Positions 48,001-61,753 of a stretch of 64,000 nucleotides of DNA are shown in pieces. A model generated the notes under the pieces. It saw only the letters and a program-made list of their open reading frames with translations. It did not search any database and had not been told where the DNA came from. Numbering within the stretch: position 1 is the stretch's first letter; every line of letters begins with the position of its first letter. The translations under genes and the position numbers were made by a program. Source of the stretch: Hyphochytrium catenoides (Eukaryota; Sar; Hyphochytriomycetes; Hyphochytriales; Hyphochytriaceae); the NCBI GenBank assembly GCA_900088475.1, contig FLMG01003999.1:62001-126000 (forward strand), in the 5' to 3' direction.

Positions 48001-51000
48001 AGTGTGTATGGTAAATGTGTCTGTTGGAGTCAGAGTGAGAGGAAGAGTCTGAGTTTCCATTTATATAGCAGATGCCAAGTGCAAGAAAACGGGACAAGGG
48101 ATATAAGAGAAACTTGTGCTGAAAGAAGCCATTGCGCTTGTCTGAGATGCACTGCAGGGAAGAGAGCTTGCAGAAGTAGACACGAAAAGAACCGACTCCC
48201 ACCAGCACTCATCCATCGGTGCAGCTCTCACCTCTCGAAAAGAAACTTGCTATTGTCCATTAGAACCATACTTTGTACGGGCTTCATTACATCGGAATCT
48301 TCCTCCTTTTTACCTAAGGATTTTCTGAACCTTGATATTGCAGCTGAGACCAGGATAGCGGGGACGGCTGACATTCTTCGACCTAAAGAGGGAGAATTAG
48401 ATTGTTGTTCTACCGAAGAACCATAACCAGGACCAGGATTCTTCTTAAGTGAAGGAAAGGGTTGCCGTCTCTTATAGAAGAGGATGTACGCGTTTCTAAT
48501 ATTGTCCTCCAAATGATGAGCGTCAAAGTCCCAGCTTAGGTTTCTGTCTCTTTCTCTCTGCCTTCCGGGTCCTCCGAAGCACTCTGCTTCTAAGTCCTTG
48601 ATATTGAAGGGTGTTACTAGCTGGTCGTCAAATTTCAGCCACATACTCTCAGGAGACGTGGCGGTGCTGGGCTCACTCGGTCTATCTCCTATGGCTTCTA
48701 GATTGTCCAGAGCGGAAGCCTCCGGCTTTCTTATAATCGAGTAGTAATGACCTGAGTTAGCAGTGCCAGAGTGCACTACAACTCCTACCAGTTCATAAGT
48801 AAAGTTACCCCCTTGAGTGCCGTCCCCTCCTTCCTCTCTTTCTTCCAGTCCTAGGGATCCATCGTCTGTGACAGCTACCGCTTCTCTGGCTGCCAGTCCC
48901 TCCTTCGTATACGGCTCCATATCCAAGATCAGAGGGAACTCGAAGCGTGAGTTGACTTTTTCCGTAGTGAAGTCATTATAGTTGATAGCGAACCTGTTAA
49001 GGTGTAGAATAAGATACTCGCCAAGCCGGGAAAAGCAATTTCTCTGCTTTATATCAATGCCCTTGTGGTGGTCGTCCCAATTGTATCCGGTGATAGACGT
49101 TGGAGCAACGAACTTCTCCAAAGACGAGTATACATCCTTGCTCTCCTCCACCTTCAAAGAGACACAATAGTACTCTTCTTCTCGTTCTCTCTTCTCGTTG
49201 CCAAACTGCATCTGGTTGGCTATTGTCCCTCCCACTAACGCCTTCACAAAGTCGGGTTGTCCATTCCTCTTAGCGAAGTCCTCCAGCCTGTCAAAGAGAC
49301 GGAGAAGAAACTGTTGTGCATCCTGCTGTTGGCTGACGTCCACCGGATTACCATCCCAGTCCTTGTACGTTAAGCAAAAACTAGAACAGTCGTAGAATTG
49401 CCGCTCACTTAGACGCAGGAAGCCAAACATAGTCTGGAGCTACAATAAGACAAAGAGGGTGAGCAAATACATTCTATAAAAAATCACGATTAAAAGCGAA
49501 GACCGTTTGGGGAAATATCTACACATCAGCAACAAAACCTAGAGGCAATAGATCTCACTATATGCTACCTCAGACGAAGGAAAGTGAATACGGGCATCCA
49601 CCCTGAAGACAAAGGAGGAAATTAGGGTGGTGGACATAACCCCCCACCATCCAAGCTCTCACAAAGATTGACATGAGTACGAGAAGCTGGCGCCAAAAAT
49701 TAATAACTGAAGAATAAATACACTACCTGCGCCACTAGACTATCGTCGCCGTTTTCCTCAGCGTTTGCTTTGGGGACGGCTTGCAGGACTGCCTCTCTGA
49801 AAGCTGGAATCATGAAGCATTGTTGGAGTACGGAGTTCATATAACATGTGTTTCCCAGATTCTTTAGCCCTACGAATCCTGTTTTGCTCTTTTCTGCAGA
49901 TGATGGAGAATACGCCCAACTAGTGGGCATTTCCAGCTGCTCCTTCAAGGGCTCCAAGCAGAAGAAAAGCGCCTTGCGAAGATTTTGTATGCTCTGTTTG
50001 CACAAAGTCTGCAGAAGTGTAAATGCCATGTGCCTGCTCACTTCAGAAGTGCAACGAGGGAAAGCCTGGGAAGAAGCCCCTGCTCTAGGAGAAGCCCCAT
50101 CAACTTTCGAAAAGAGACAGCGATGGAACAGCTCATCCACCAGAAGTGGTCCTGCTTTGTCGGCTAATGCAGGCCGTTTGGTCACAAGTGTGACGAGCAG
50201 TTTCATTATTCCGATTTGAACCTCATCCGTGGCAGATGAAGTAGCGCTGGAGAGAGTCGAGTGCGCTCTCAGTCTCTGTACCAGAGAGAAAAGAAGAGAT
50301 TCGTCATCAAGGGCTTTCGCCTTGCCACTCTCAGAAAAGCGGGACATCGCTGAGCTATCCGGATCAGAGGGTTGCACATGCGGCTTCCCATCACAACTTT
50401 CTGGGTGAAGTTTTTGAGAATACTGGCGCTGAAGCTTATCCTCTAAGAGTTTGGACAAAAGATCAAAATACTGCTCATAGGCACGCCTTCTCGTATCCTT
50501 CGCTTCAGGAAGCATCTCCATGAGCAGCCAGAAAAAGAACTCCTTGGGGTGAGGGTCCAGCTCTTGCGTTACCTAAAGATCAAAAGTGTCATGCCTTTCA
50601 GCAGCTGCAAGTCTTTTGACATGTGGATATGTGAGGGATTAAACAATTAGTACAGAAGATAAACTCCAGAGTCACAACCACTCGTGCAGTCCTAAATAGG
50701 AGGAGTACACAGCCCAGATTATAGGGAACGAATTTTCATCTAGCCCAGAAGGTGGTGATTTTTGGTAAGATGTAAAATAGCGGTAGAGTAAATAAGAGAC
50801 GGCAGTGACGCACTTGGCGGAAGAAAACGTATAAAAGGAAGAAGCAGGTGAAACCTCGACCTTTTCGCACACTTGGTGGAGGGCATGTGCAATCTCTCTT
50901 CTGATCCTGGCGTCTTGCCGGCAAAAAACCATTTTATCCAGAGAGTTAGGAAGACCTTTCAGTCTGTAGAAGTCCATTAGCAGCTCGTTCTTATCGAGCA

Positions 51001-54000
51001 CACAGCCCACCCAAAGAGATAGGGCGTTCTCCACCAAGTCCGCCAATTCTGCGGACGCATCTGGTTGCTCCCTGTCCACTGGGCCTAGAAAAAGACCCTG
51101 TCCGTTACTTACTACGGCAGCAGAACTGGCGTCTCTTGCTATCTCGATCAATCGCTCTTGCAGAGCATGAAAGTCCACTTGATCAATGATGACATTCAGC
51201 ATCTTGCCGCTGAGCTGCCGTACAAGTAGACGAAAGTCGCGAGAGCCTGGGCCTGCTGCTTGGCTGGCGATGCCTTCAACCGTTGCCAACGAGGGGTTGT
51301 CTTCTACAATACCCCTATCGGTGATCGCGCCTTGATTCAGAGCTGACGGACAAGTGCTTTCCTTAGGTAATGCCTCCGCCTTCTCCTTATCACTATCTGG
51401 GATGTCCTTGCCTCTATCAGTCGCAACCGTCGACATTTTACTGGGTGAATTTGGCTGAGGTCCGACCAGTGGCTCTGTGGATTGGCTGTTCTGTCTCACG
51501 AGATTGACCGTCTCGATTAGGTCTGGGTGTTGAACGCTTAAGGCGCCTAGAAGGAAGAAACCAACAATCTTGAGAACAAGTGCCAGGCACTTCTCTTTAA
51601 GCATCTGTACAGGAGTTAAGCCAGGACCACTAGGAGAGGCGGCACTTGCGGGAAGGGTTATGCCTATTGCAATATTAGTTTCCTTGTTTGCCCCTGCCAC
51701 TGTACCGGCAGAAGGTGACGATGCTGGAGTTGAGTTGGCAGAGCCAACGATGGGCCCAGAAAGACCGCCGGTGCGCGACATCAGGATATTATAAAGATGA
51801 TGGAAACCTCCGGATAGGAGGAACATTTTCCTCCAGTGCGCCCTTTCCTCCGTTTCCTTTGCGGTCTCGTCAGTGTCCCACGTCTCCACCCAACTTTCGA
51901 CAATCTGCAGTGAGTAGAAGAGCTTGAATATTGAGGTACTATCTAGAAGCAAGTTCCAATCAGCATCCGGGCTTCGAACAAGGTCCAACTTCCATAGGTT
52001 GGTTTGCACGTCTGGGTTTGTTGGCAGGCGCATCAGCAAACTCCATACTCTCTCTGGAATTTTTGGGTGACAAAGATCCACCAAATGGACCAGAACATGG
52101 AAGTATCGTGCGTTGGTACTAATAATGTATCGGGGAAGAGCGGCCTGCGCCTTCGTGTCTGGCTTTTCGCTGTCCACTTGGAGCTTCATCAGATCTTGTC
52201 CATAGCCATGCGCCCTTAAGTTATTCCTCACGACGACCTCATTATTTTTGGAAGAAAATCGGTAAAGTTCTAAGAAGTTTTCAAGCGTCATCCTGCCATC
52301 CTTGTCATCGTCATACTGTGTGAAGAAGTTGGTCACTCTGGAGTCGTCCGGTCTGCAGTTATCATGAAGGCAGCTGTCTATGAAGCGCGCTGCACCTTCT
52401 CGATCCATGTAGCCGTCCACCGAAAAGCGCTGAAACCATTCCGTGAATATTTTACGTGCTTGGGCTACCAGTTCCCCTTCCGCTGTGAGCAGAGCGGCCT
52501 TCGGAGTTTCCGGTTCCGGCACAGGGAAGACATGTAGCGTTTCTCCGTTTTTTATATTGAGCTCTATGAGGGTCTTCGTATTGTGCACGTCTTCAACCTT
52601 CTTACCGTTATGCCTGCCGATACCAACAATATGGGAGGCAACATTTACTCTTTGGCCTAGCCTCATTCTCAACTCCCAGATGGTAGTGTTCCCGTTCACC
52701 TCTAGCTCAAATTTCCTTGGCGCACGAATGCGATCAATGTCGTTGACAATCTTAATTGTCCGCCGACCGCCTCGAATCCGAGCAGAATGGGCCTTTAAAC
52801 CCGCATTGCCTTTGACCTCTGACTGGTCCAGCAAGGTCTCCAGCAGAGAGATGGCTCTATCTATGGATTGGTATTCTCCACTCTCAAGCGATTGCTCGAT
52901 CTCGTCCATACAGCGCGCAATGTACTGTGATCGCACCTCGCCCAATTGGCTTTGAAGCTCTGCCGGAAGGCTCTGATAGAGCTTGTTTAACAAGTCGATG
53001 GCTTCATTCACCACTTCTACGTCCACCGTCACAAACGCAACGCGCCAAATACTATCTAGTCCAATATGTTCTCGAGGAAGGCGAAGAAGGTGAAGGTCGG
53101 GAGACAAGGATGAAGGGGGACTCTTCTCCAACATGATATAGTCACTCCTCCTCTGGTCCCTGGTGGTGGCCACAGACGTTAGATTGCCCTTTTGCTCGTT
53201 GACCAGGAGGAAGAAGGCACGAAGACAGTGGAAGAAGTATGCGTTGATTTCTTTCAGGTTCAGGGATGGGTTCGCTAACCGCTTGGTAAAGAACTCCTCC
53301 GGTACGTCCGCATCGAAAATAGAACTTCCTTGGGTCTGAGAAAGGGCGAGGTCCTCCAGCCATCGCAATATGACGCTTCTCTCCTCAGAAAGCTTTGCTT
53401 CCTCGTAGAAAGCCTGCCACAGTCTTTGTATCTGCTCCACCGTGAATCGCCGAGACGACTTGACAATGAGAAACTTCAGCATGGAGAGGCGTATTGTCAG
53501 CTGGTCCACATAGGGTATCCGACCCAGCACCCCGATGTTGCTAACAGGGTGAGACAAGTCCTGGCTCGTCTTGGAATAATTTGGTGTTGGAGGCCGTCCT
53601 CCTCTCTTTGCAGGGCTTCTAGAAGCCTCCTTGGCCGTAATCCTATACAAGAGGAGCTCCCCTGATGAAATAGGAGGGTGAGGAGACGAACTCGTGACCC
53701 CAATAATAGGTGGGCGAGAGAACTAGTCGGCATACGCAATATTTAGTCCCGCACGGCGAACACCTGGTAGCACGGACTGCCAGCTATGGCTGCACCATCC
53801 TACGTACCTAAAATAACTTCTATCATGTTGAACTGAGCACAGAGGTTTTCCACCACCTCTCCCTGAGTAGTAGGGCTGAGGTGTCGGAGTGTCGGAGGGA
53901 AGGTTTCAATGAGATTCCGCATCATCAGGAGGTTCTGTGCGACATTACGACCTGCGGCAACGAAGTCCCGAAAAACGGAATGAATGAAGGAGGAGAAGTT

Positions 54001-57000
54001 AATAATTAATGGTAACTACGAAGGATCAAAAGAGCCGAGGAGGGAGAACTGGAAATGATACCTTTTTCAAGATTGCTTAGGCAGCGGTGAATCAGTGGTA
54101 TCCTCTCCTGTAAGAGTGTCTGACCGCGGACGAGATTGACCATGGCTTCACTTGCTGCCTTAATAACAGCTTCAGAGTAGCCCTTATCACTGTCGACAAT
54201 TCTCCAGTAGAGATCTAACCCGACATAGGCGGCCTGGACACCTACCCGAATCAGCGGCAGAAGGCAGAGAAGATAGAACGGAATAGGGTTAGTCCAAGTG
54301 GACAAGCCCATAAGCCTCACTTGTCTTAGGTTTATCTTGCCTTTGTCGAAGAGCCGAGCAAGGTCCAGGATTAGCTCGACCGTTTGCTGCTCGAAGTGTT
54401 CAGCGGGCAACTCTCCAATCCTCTTGATAAGGTAGGTAAGATGCTCCTCAGAAAGAGAGTAGGACACATCCCTAATCAGCTGGACATATAGGTTAATACT
54501 TTCGAGTGCAGAGCGCTCTTCCTGAGCTACAAGGCCAGATATTTCAACGTTACCTTATAGACAGCTGACACCTTATCTTCTGTCTGTCCTAACGTAGACG
54601 ACCAGATGGTCTCAATATCTTCTTTACGGAGGTCTCCGTGCTGGCTCAGGAACCTTATCAGGTCGGCCCCTCTACTAATCAATTGCGGATGGCAACCGAA
54701 AAGCTCTTCAAGTAGCTTAGTATCTCGAATCCATTGCAGGAGTGCCTCAGCCGTAAGCCACACCGCTTCTTTGTCATTGACTTTGGTGATGAGCCCGATC
54801 CCGCATTCAGGGCGCATAGAACACGCCGAGTCAGTGTCAAGGTGACGAAGCGGCCTACAGAAATACAGGAAACGCTCTCGATTGTACAGGAGAACTATAA
54901 AGTTATAGCAAGAAGGGTCACTTGCTCCCTGAGACTCGAAAAGAACTGAGGGAAAGAAAATCTTACAAGGCATATAGGGAGCTAAAGTAGCATTTCGGAC
55001 CTGCAGAGACAGAGTTCATGACAATGGTGAGGCCTTGGAGCTTTCTCTTCATAAAAGGAGACTTCAAACATTTGGCTGCCATCTGCAGCTGAAAGTTCTC
55101 CGTCATTTTGCCCACCTCAAGCTTGGAATAAATACGTCGCAACATGCGCTCCAAGCCTACAGGACAGACGTGTCACTTATTGTTCATATTCCGAGCAGGA
55201 TGAACGAGAAAACGATACGGCTAGTAGTGATCCACACCTGACGTTATTCCGTCCAAAATTGGCTTATCGAGATCTCTAAGCTCTGCTTCATCCAGCGACA
55301 GTATTGCGTCAAAGACAAGATCTCTGAATTGCAGAAAAAATATATCCGCAAAGGGCCGACTATAGAGATTAACTGGCTGTTGGATGGCTCGGACTATCAA
55401 CTGGATGCACTTCAGGGAGAGATCTCCAGCTCGGGACCCATTTCGCCGCCTCAAATAGCCAAGAAGGCCCTACAGAATGCGGACATTAGAAAGCCTGGAT
55501 TGTATGCAAAAGACGACCTTCTCACCTCGTAGCCATCAATTCTTCCAAAATGGTTCAGCGCATCTATCACGTATTGCGAACCGTACTTAGCGCTAGAACG
55601 CTTGACTGCCCAGCAGTCAGTGGGATCACTGTCATCTGCAACCGGCTCTTCGAGTACGAAGGAGTTAGCTCCTATTAACATCATCCGACGCAAGAAGCCC
55701 GAAGCGTTGCGGACAAGACGATTAGTTTTGATTAATCACAACAAGCATCCCCCGGAAAAGTTAAGGGGCTCAAAGATTTACCGGTGGCCCTGGTATTGAA
55801 CTGAGCTATTCTCGCAGATCTGTTGGGAATCCATTCGTCGTACTTGGAGCTCCACCCATGAAAATTGCCATTCTCGTCCGCCTTCTCACCGTTCGGGCTA
55901 TACACTCGGTATCCGACACAAACTTCCGGAACCCCGTTGAAGTTCCTTTTCGCTAAGATAGTGGCATTATACCACTTATTAGTAGGATCTAAGCAGTCTA
56001 TCAGCGTTCCCGGTTCAAGCTTCTTCCTCCACACCTCCTCAATCTGAGTTTTGGTGCCCTCAGGCGCAATGTCTGGCGATTCTCTGGAAACTATGACATC
56101 ATAATGCTCCATCATGTTCTCAAAGGAGATCTTGAAGGAGGTTGTCCCCATCTCTTCCACAATCTGTGCTCTCCTGCAGGTTTTAAATGCCAAATAAGTA
56201 GGTGAGTAAGAACGTACTTCATCCTGTACGGGTTGCCGAGGCTTACTTCCAGTGTCTTTGATTGCTGTATGCATCCACGTAGACGGCATCAATCCAATCA
56301 GCAAAGCCAATTCGGTTTCTCCATTCCGGAGTTGCTTCCTGAGGGCCCTCCTCCTCGAGGACCTCCTCCATGGCGTGGCCATAACGCTTATAGAATTTTG
56401 CACGGTAATCAAAGATCAGGGCTAAGGTCTAAGAAGAAGCACTTTTAGATAAGTGTGTAGTCAATGATGAGACATCGTCCACTACGTTCTGTCTTACCTC
56501 AAAAGCTTCAGGAAGGTTATTGTCAATAACTAGGACGATCAGGTCTAAGCAGCGGAGGAGCACTGCTTGGACCGCTTCTGCGTCGTCTGAGGTGCTGTAC
56601 TTTCTCTTCATCAAAATGGAAACTGTATGGGGTAGAAACTTCTTGACAAACTCCAGTTGGGTGTCCTGCAAGTGTCCTTCTGTATAAGAGGAGTTGCTAA
56701 CCATTAGTCTAGTCAGGGTACATGGCTACTGGTGCAAGATTACGGACCTTTCTCCTCCTTGAGGGCTATGGACCTGTTCAAATGCTCCCTCCAAAGCTCT
56801 AGTTCTGCCTTGATATCAGCCTCAACTCCCTCAAGCTTAGCGATGCAGGACCTTATGTCCTCATCGGAGTCATGGGTAACCTTGTTGGAGCCCATCTTGC
56901 CTGCTGACGGACTTTTTTCAGCTTCACTATCTCTTCTTTGATTCTTGACCCTCTGGCTACAGGAGAAGCCAATCTTACGCGCGGCACGTATCAGCGCATA

Positions 57001-57342
57001 AACTCCATAGCTTACTTGCCAGGAGTAACTTCATAACAGCACCCTCAGAACCTCACGCCTCCTTGAGCATCCAGCTCACCTTCCTTCCTTCTTGAGGTGT
57101 CTCTGTGGGCCTGCTAGCCCCTTAAATAGGCAGAAACTATACAATTCCTGAGCTTCATAATGAGTATTCGGCCCTCGTATGGCAAGGCAATGAAGGGGCA
57201 GAGCTTCGCATCGACTTGCTACTTCTCCTTCGCACCAGATCTGTGCATCTTCCCTCTTATATTTTATTGCCTTTCTTGCCTTTGTCTGCAAGGTCGTTCC
57301 ATCAAGCTTCTTCTTCCCAATTCCCAGCTTCATCCTCCACAT
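45097..57342 (-). CDS. Giant USP9X/USP24-type deubiquitinase
   Basis: Cysteine protease of about 3,400 residues that removes ubiquitin. About 18 exons; a 3-kb exon (about 53650-50690) is the largest. In order: a helical N-terminus; a chromo-barrel/MBT-like patch (ENGNFHGWSSKYDEWIPNRS, near 55840); USP9X-type helical repeats (LQMAAKCLKSPFMKRKLQGL); a ubiquitin-like segment (FELEVNGNTTIWELRMRLGQ, near 52690); an EF-hand loop DDDKDGRMTLEN (near 52290); then the USP core with Cys box GLKNLGNTCYMNSVLQQCF (near 49850), QQQDAQQFLLRLFDRLE, His box VVVHSGTANSGHYYSI (near 48760) and WLKFDD. The final exons (45908-45749, 45445-45097) join in phase and end in an NZF/RanBP2 finger, CPACTFFNAPSNPECEMCGT. 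A phase-consistent 5' exon puts the start at 57342; a shorter form would start at 56895. Confidence 0.88.
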
Positions 57343-58140
57343 GAGAAGAATCAGACGTCAGAGGTTATCAATCTCAGATAACTATCTCAGTCCCGAATTA
57401 CGATAATCCTCATTCTAGGAATCCTGTATCAGCTCTCAAAGAGTTTCGTGTGTGTTCATGTTTCGTGACATACTGAAGGCTTGAATGTCAGTGATACAGA
57501 ACTGTTCGTCGTCGTTGTGCGCTGTAGAAATACAGTTCATGATTCATGTAATCAAGTCGTTGGTCAGATTTGGGTACAGAACTTCCCTGAGATGGTGTTC
57601 TCAAGGTTCCGTGAAGGATTTCTAACAGAGCGACCTGTTCTGCCCTTCTTTCTACCTTGCCAGAACCAGTCTGCTGCTGCTTCTGATCTCTGGTCAATCT
57701 TTTGATCCTTGCACAGGAACATGGAGCCCATCATTGTCCTATGGGCTTATGTGATACGGAAGCTCGATACTCTACAGGGGCACCTGCCAAGACGCTTAGG
57801 ACAGACAGACGGGTTCCGACGGACGGTGGCTGCGAAGAACAAGAGAATAGGGTGGCCGCGCACGCCGACTGGGAAGAAGTTCGAGGCGCTGGACGACTTG
57901 TTTTGGAAGGGAAGAGCAGCTCTCTTATTATGGTCTGAAAAGCAAAAGAGACAGGTGCTCCACCGCCATTGCAGGTACGTCGTGTTTATCAAAGTAGGTA
58001 AAGAGACCGGAACTAGAGCGCTTACGTATACCTTTACTATTTGGAAAGAGTAGTTATAACTCTACCCTTGTATCCTCCCTCGTAGTTAGTTTGCTATTGT
58101 AACGCATACGAAGCGGCTCCACAAAAGGAGGCTCATCGCC
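57343..58140. other. Short region between divergent genes
   Basis: Lies between the deubiquitinase and the anoctamin and probably carries both promoters. Two plus-strand frames are open here (57481-57705 and 57709-58053). Only the second is listed as a weak gene candidate. Confidence 0.5.
57721..58053 (+). CDS. Possible small basic protein, unrecognised
   Basis: An open frame of 110 codons from the ATG in MEPIIVLWAYVIRKLDTLQG; the frame also holds an ATG 12 bases upstream. It contains a basic middle (RRTVAAKNKRIGWPRTPTGK) and an aromatic/charged part (ALDDLFWKGRAALLLWSEKQ). Composition is protein-like. A gtacgt near 57975 could be a splice donor, so the true end may differ. No family is recognised. 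Its place in a roughly 800-bp divergent promoter region argues for caution. Confidence 0.3.
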   Translation: MEPIIVLWAYVIRKLDTLQGHLPRRLGQTDGFRRTVAAKNKRIGWPRTPTGKKFEALDDLFWKGRAALLLWSEKQKRQVLHRHCRYVVFIKVGKETGTRALTYTFTIWKE

Positions 58141-61100
58141 ATGTCCGAAATTGAAACGACGGCTGCCAATGCCCCCGAGTTTGACGAGAGGCTAGTGGAG
58201 ATCCCGGCAGATGTCAGTCGAGACGCTATCACTGTTTTGAAGGCACCGTTGAAGGAAGAACGCGGAGAGGCTTTTGACTACTTGGTGCGCCAGCTCAAAA
58301 CAGCGGACGTCAANNNNNNNNNNNNNNNNNNNNNNNNNNNNNNNNNNNNNNNNNNNNNNNNNNNNNNNNNNNNNNNNNNNNNNNNNNNNNNNNNNNNNNN
58401 NNTGGCTTGGTCAACGTGGTAGAGCGGATGCATCTCATGAAGAAAGACAAGGATGGTACTATCAAGCCCTTCGCAGCGGAAAACAAGGCTGACTATGCCG
58501 TCAGCGGCACAGGACAGGGTGACGTTGCTCCGTTTACCAGGTTTGAACCACTTAGGGTGGGAGGCAGGGTTCAATGTGAACGATAGTGCTAATTGTATCC
58601 CTTCCAGCACGGAGAGAATCCTGATTCTGGAGCATATTTTGAGGGAGATAGCGGCAGGTCCAAGCCCTCCCATGCCCTTCATTCAAGGCAACAATATAAT
58701 CAACGCGTCGAAGAGAGCAGGTAGAACAATAGAAATTGGAAGAAAAGTGGCCCGCCAGCCAGCCGATGGATCTTCTAACCGCGACATGACTGTGCATTTT
58801 CAGGTCTTATTCTTTCACTCTATCCCCTACACGATGATGCTGTACGTGAGGAACTAAGGAAAGGCTGGGTGGAGGGAAAGGGCTTCAAGCAGCCGCTAGA
58901 CTTGATTAGAAGCTACTTTGGCGAAGAGGTATTGTCACGTATTCACACATATGTCCCAACAAAGCATTCATCAATGTGTCCAAAGGTTGGATTCTACTTT
59001 GCCTTCTTGGGTCATTATACTATCGAGCTTGTTATACCGGCTGGGCTTGGTGTGCTGGCCTTTCTTAACGAGGTAAGAAGTCCGAGAAGTGTTAACCATG
59101 CCCTTGCGAGCTGGCCGTATTGACAAGTCTTTTAACTGCCCCGCAGTTTATTAATGGGGTTGATAATTGGTTCACTCTCATTTTCTCGCTCTGCCTTGCT
59201 GGGTGGGCCACCACCTTCTTAGAAGGTTGGAAACGCAAGCAGGCGCGGCTTGCCTGGAGCTGGGGCGTATTTGATGATAAGGTACGCCTAGCAATGTCGA
59301 AGATGGGTTCCAAAGTCTGTAGCAGTACTCTCTCCTTGGGATCTTGTTTCCCATCGGCGCATTTTCTGGGCATCTCCTCGACTGAGCTGAGTTGATTCTT
59401 TGATATAAATGCAGGAACAAGAGGAAGAAAGGCCTCATTTTGAAGGAAAAGTAGTTGAGGATCCCGCCACGGTAAGATGTGCTACGGGTGGCAGTGCAAC
59501 CTAACAAGTATCTGACCGCGACGCGTAGAAGAAGTCGAAGAAGGTGTTTCCGAGTGAACTACGCTCCAAGCGGCTTATGCTAACTGGTGGAGGACTTCTG
59601 TTGGCATGCATCGGGGTTACCTTGATGGTCTTTTACACATTGGAGTTGCAGGTAGGTTGGAAGAAAGAGCCCTTGAGTGTAATCCCGCCAACGAGGACTA
59701 AATGGTTCTTGATTAGACTTATGTAGACACGGTGTATACCTATGAGAATGGCTATGTGGGGGCTTGGAGCTTTCTCTCCTACCTCGTAACTATTTTCTAC
59801 GTGGTCCTCAGCATTGGTCTGGAGAAAGGCTTCAACATGCTTGCTGAGTTTATGACGGAGTATGAGAACTGGAAGACCTACGGCCAGGTAGACTTGTCTC
59901 CTATGCTATTGGTAGCCAGCGTAATTTTGTGTACTTACTCAATCCTTACTGGTTCTCCTTTCGCTTATCCATTTTCCTGCTACATCCTAACTCTTCATTA
60001 TCCTCTATCTGCAACGTCCGGGTATCCTCTATCTCTCTGGGACATCGGCGCCTTGGAACGCGACATCGTGGACACTAACGGCCTGCCAGCACCGGGACGC
60101 GCTTATCCTGAAGTTAGTGGTCTTCCATTTCATTAGCAACTTTTTGTTCCTCCTATACTACACTTTCTACCTTCAAGATGTGAAGCTACTGCGGTCGCAG
60201 ATCATATTCCTCCTGGGCATCAGGCAGGTCATTGGTAACGTTCAGGTAAATATAATCAAGGTAAAGGAGGTCAAGGGGTAATGAATAGCAGTCTGACGGG
60301 AAACTCTGGATGCAGGAATCTTTGGTGCCATATATCTTGGCGAAGAGGAAGGAGAAAGCTATAGCTTCTCAGCATAACACGACCCTTAAGGAGGTGGAGA
60401 AAGCTGATATGTCTAAGGCGAGGGGCTTGGCACTGAAGGTGGGTTGCCAAGGCGAAACTGAACCACTATCTAGCTCTAGTGCAGTTGTTCGGATGCTCAT
60501 TTTCTTGTCGTAGCTGGAGCTAGAAGATGCACTGGATCCGTATGAGGATACATTTTACGATTATCTGGAGCTCCTCGTGCAATTTGGGTAAGACTTGATG
60601 GCCGCTATTGCGCCTAAGCACGTGATAGGTTTGAGGCTTAGGAAAACTCTTATTCTGGTTGCAGGAATATCACCATGTTCGCTGCTGCTTTCCCACTTGC
60701 TCCGCTTCTCGCGCTTGGCAACAACTTAATGGAGATTCGTACGGATGCACTTAAGGTACATTCTCCTTAACAGTATACAATCGTAGTACCTGTGCTAGTT
60801 TAGTGCCTGTGCTTTTCGAGACTAACGGCCAGTTGGGCTTCTAGCTTGTGAACAACTGTAAGCGGCCCATTCCTACACGGTGCTCGGACATGGGAGCCTG
60901 GCTACGCGCTTTTGAGCTTATTGGATACGCAGCCGTTATTACAAACTGTGGCATTATTGGCTTATCCTTTAGCCAGGCAAGTTGCGACCCTATGCTATTA
61001 CTGTAGTTGGTGAGTCCGCCACTGATGTCTTTTGACAGATTGATGGACTTCTACCAAGAAAAGACGAGACGGTAAGCTCAGCCCTTAGTGTCAGGGATTT

Positions 61101-61753
61101 GCAGCTTGAAGGCGTGAAATAACACTCCACGACTGTCCCTCCTCCTTAGACCAAGGTTATTGCCTTTGTTGTGATCGAGCACATCCTAATGGCGGCGAAG
61201 TTTGGCATTGACCTTCTGACTGACGATGTACCCAGTGATATCAGAGAGGTAATGATTCCTCACCTGTCGTGTGGAAATCCATTCTTTCATCAGCTGGCGC
61301 CACGTGTGTAGGCTATTGAGCAAAAGGAAAAGCTCAGAGCTCAGCTGTTGCCTGAAGAGATAGAGCGGACTGTAGAGGCAGTGCGGCTCCCTCCCAGAGA
61401 GTCAGTAAGAGCTGAGGACCTAAACTCAAAAAGGCGAAACCTGCAGCTGGCAGAAGAAACGACTGAATCTGCCACGAAGCGAAGGTAGGCTCTTCCCCTA
61501 TCGCTGCTGAATGAGGCTGTCTCACTTTGCTTTTGTGACAGTGCTCCAGCCACGGACCAAGAAAAGCGCATAATGGAGCTGGAGAATGAGGTCATGATGC
61601 TACGAAGAGTGGTCCGAGCAGCAGATGTTGGGGACTTAATGGCTATCTTCAAGCATTCTATGCCCCCGTAAGTGACGGTCAGCGGTTGCCATCCATAGCC
61701 TGCTGGTATCTGAGTCTCACCCTTTGATACCGCCTAGGTCTCGCAGAGGTTAA
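58141..61753 (+). CDS. ANO10: Anoctamin (TMEM16), ANO10-like
   Basis: A TMEM16 protein: calcium-regulated phospholipid scramblase or ion channel, or ER tether in the ANO10/Ist2 branch. About 16 short exons begin at the ATG of [20 protein letters not shown]. The anoctamin core is clear: [77 protein letters not shown], the helix 6 region [20 protein letters not shown], then [39 protein letters not shown] and [20 protein letters not shown], ending with [20 protein letters not shown]. The acidic residues of YDYLEL and VIEH sit where calcium ligands lie in the family. The C-terminal tail is a charged coiled coil. The last intron splits the codon before SRRG and TAA. Part of exon 1 or an early intron is lost in an assembly gap. 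Confidence 0.93.
58314..58402. other. Assembly gap (89 N)
   Basis: A run of 89 undetermined bases inside the N-terminal coding part of the anoctamin gene. The flanks read KTADV before it and [17 protein letters not shown] after it. The gap may hide coding sequence, an intron border or both, so the local reading frame is unknown. Confidence 0.99.

Noticed and set aside
49848-50219. Plus-strand 123-codon frame within the deubiquitinase
   Set aside because: It lies antisense to the exon holding the catalytic Cys box and has no independent support.
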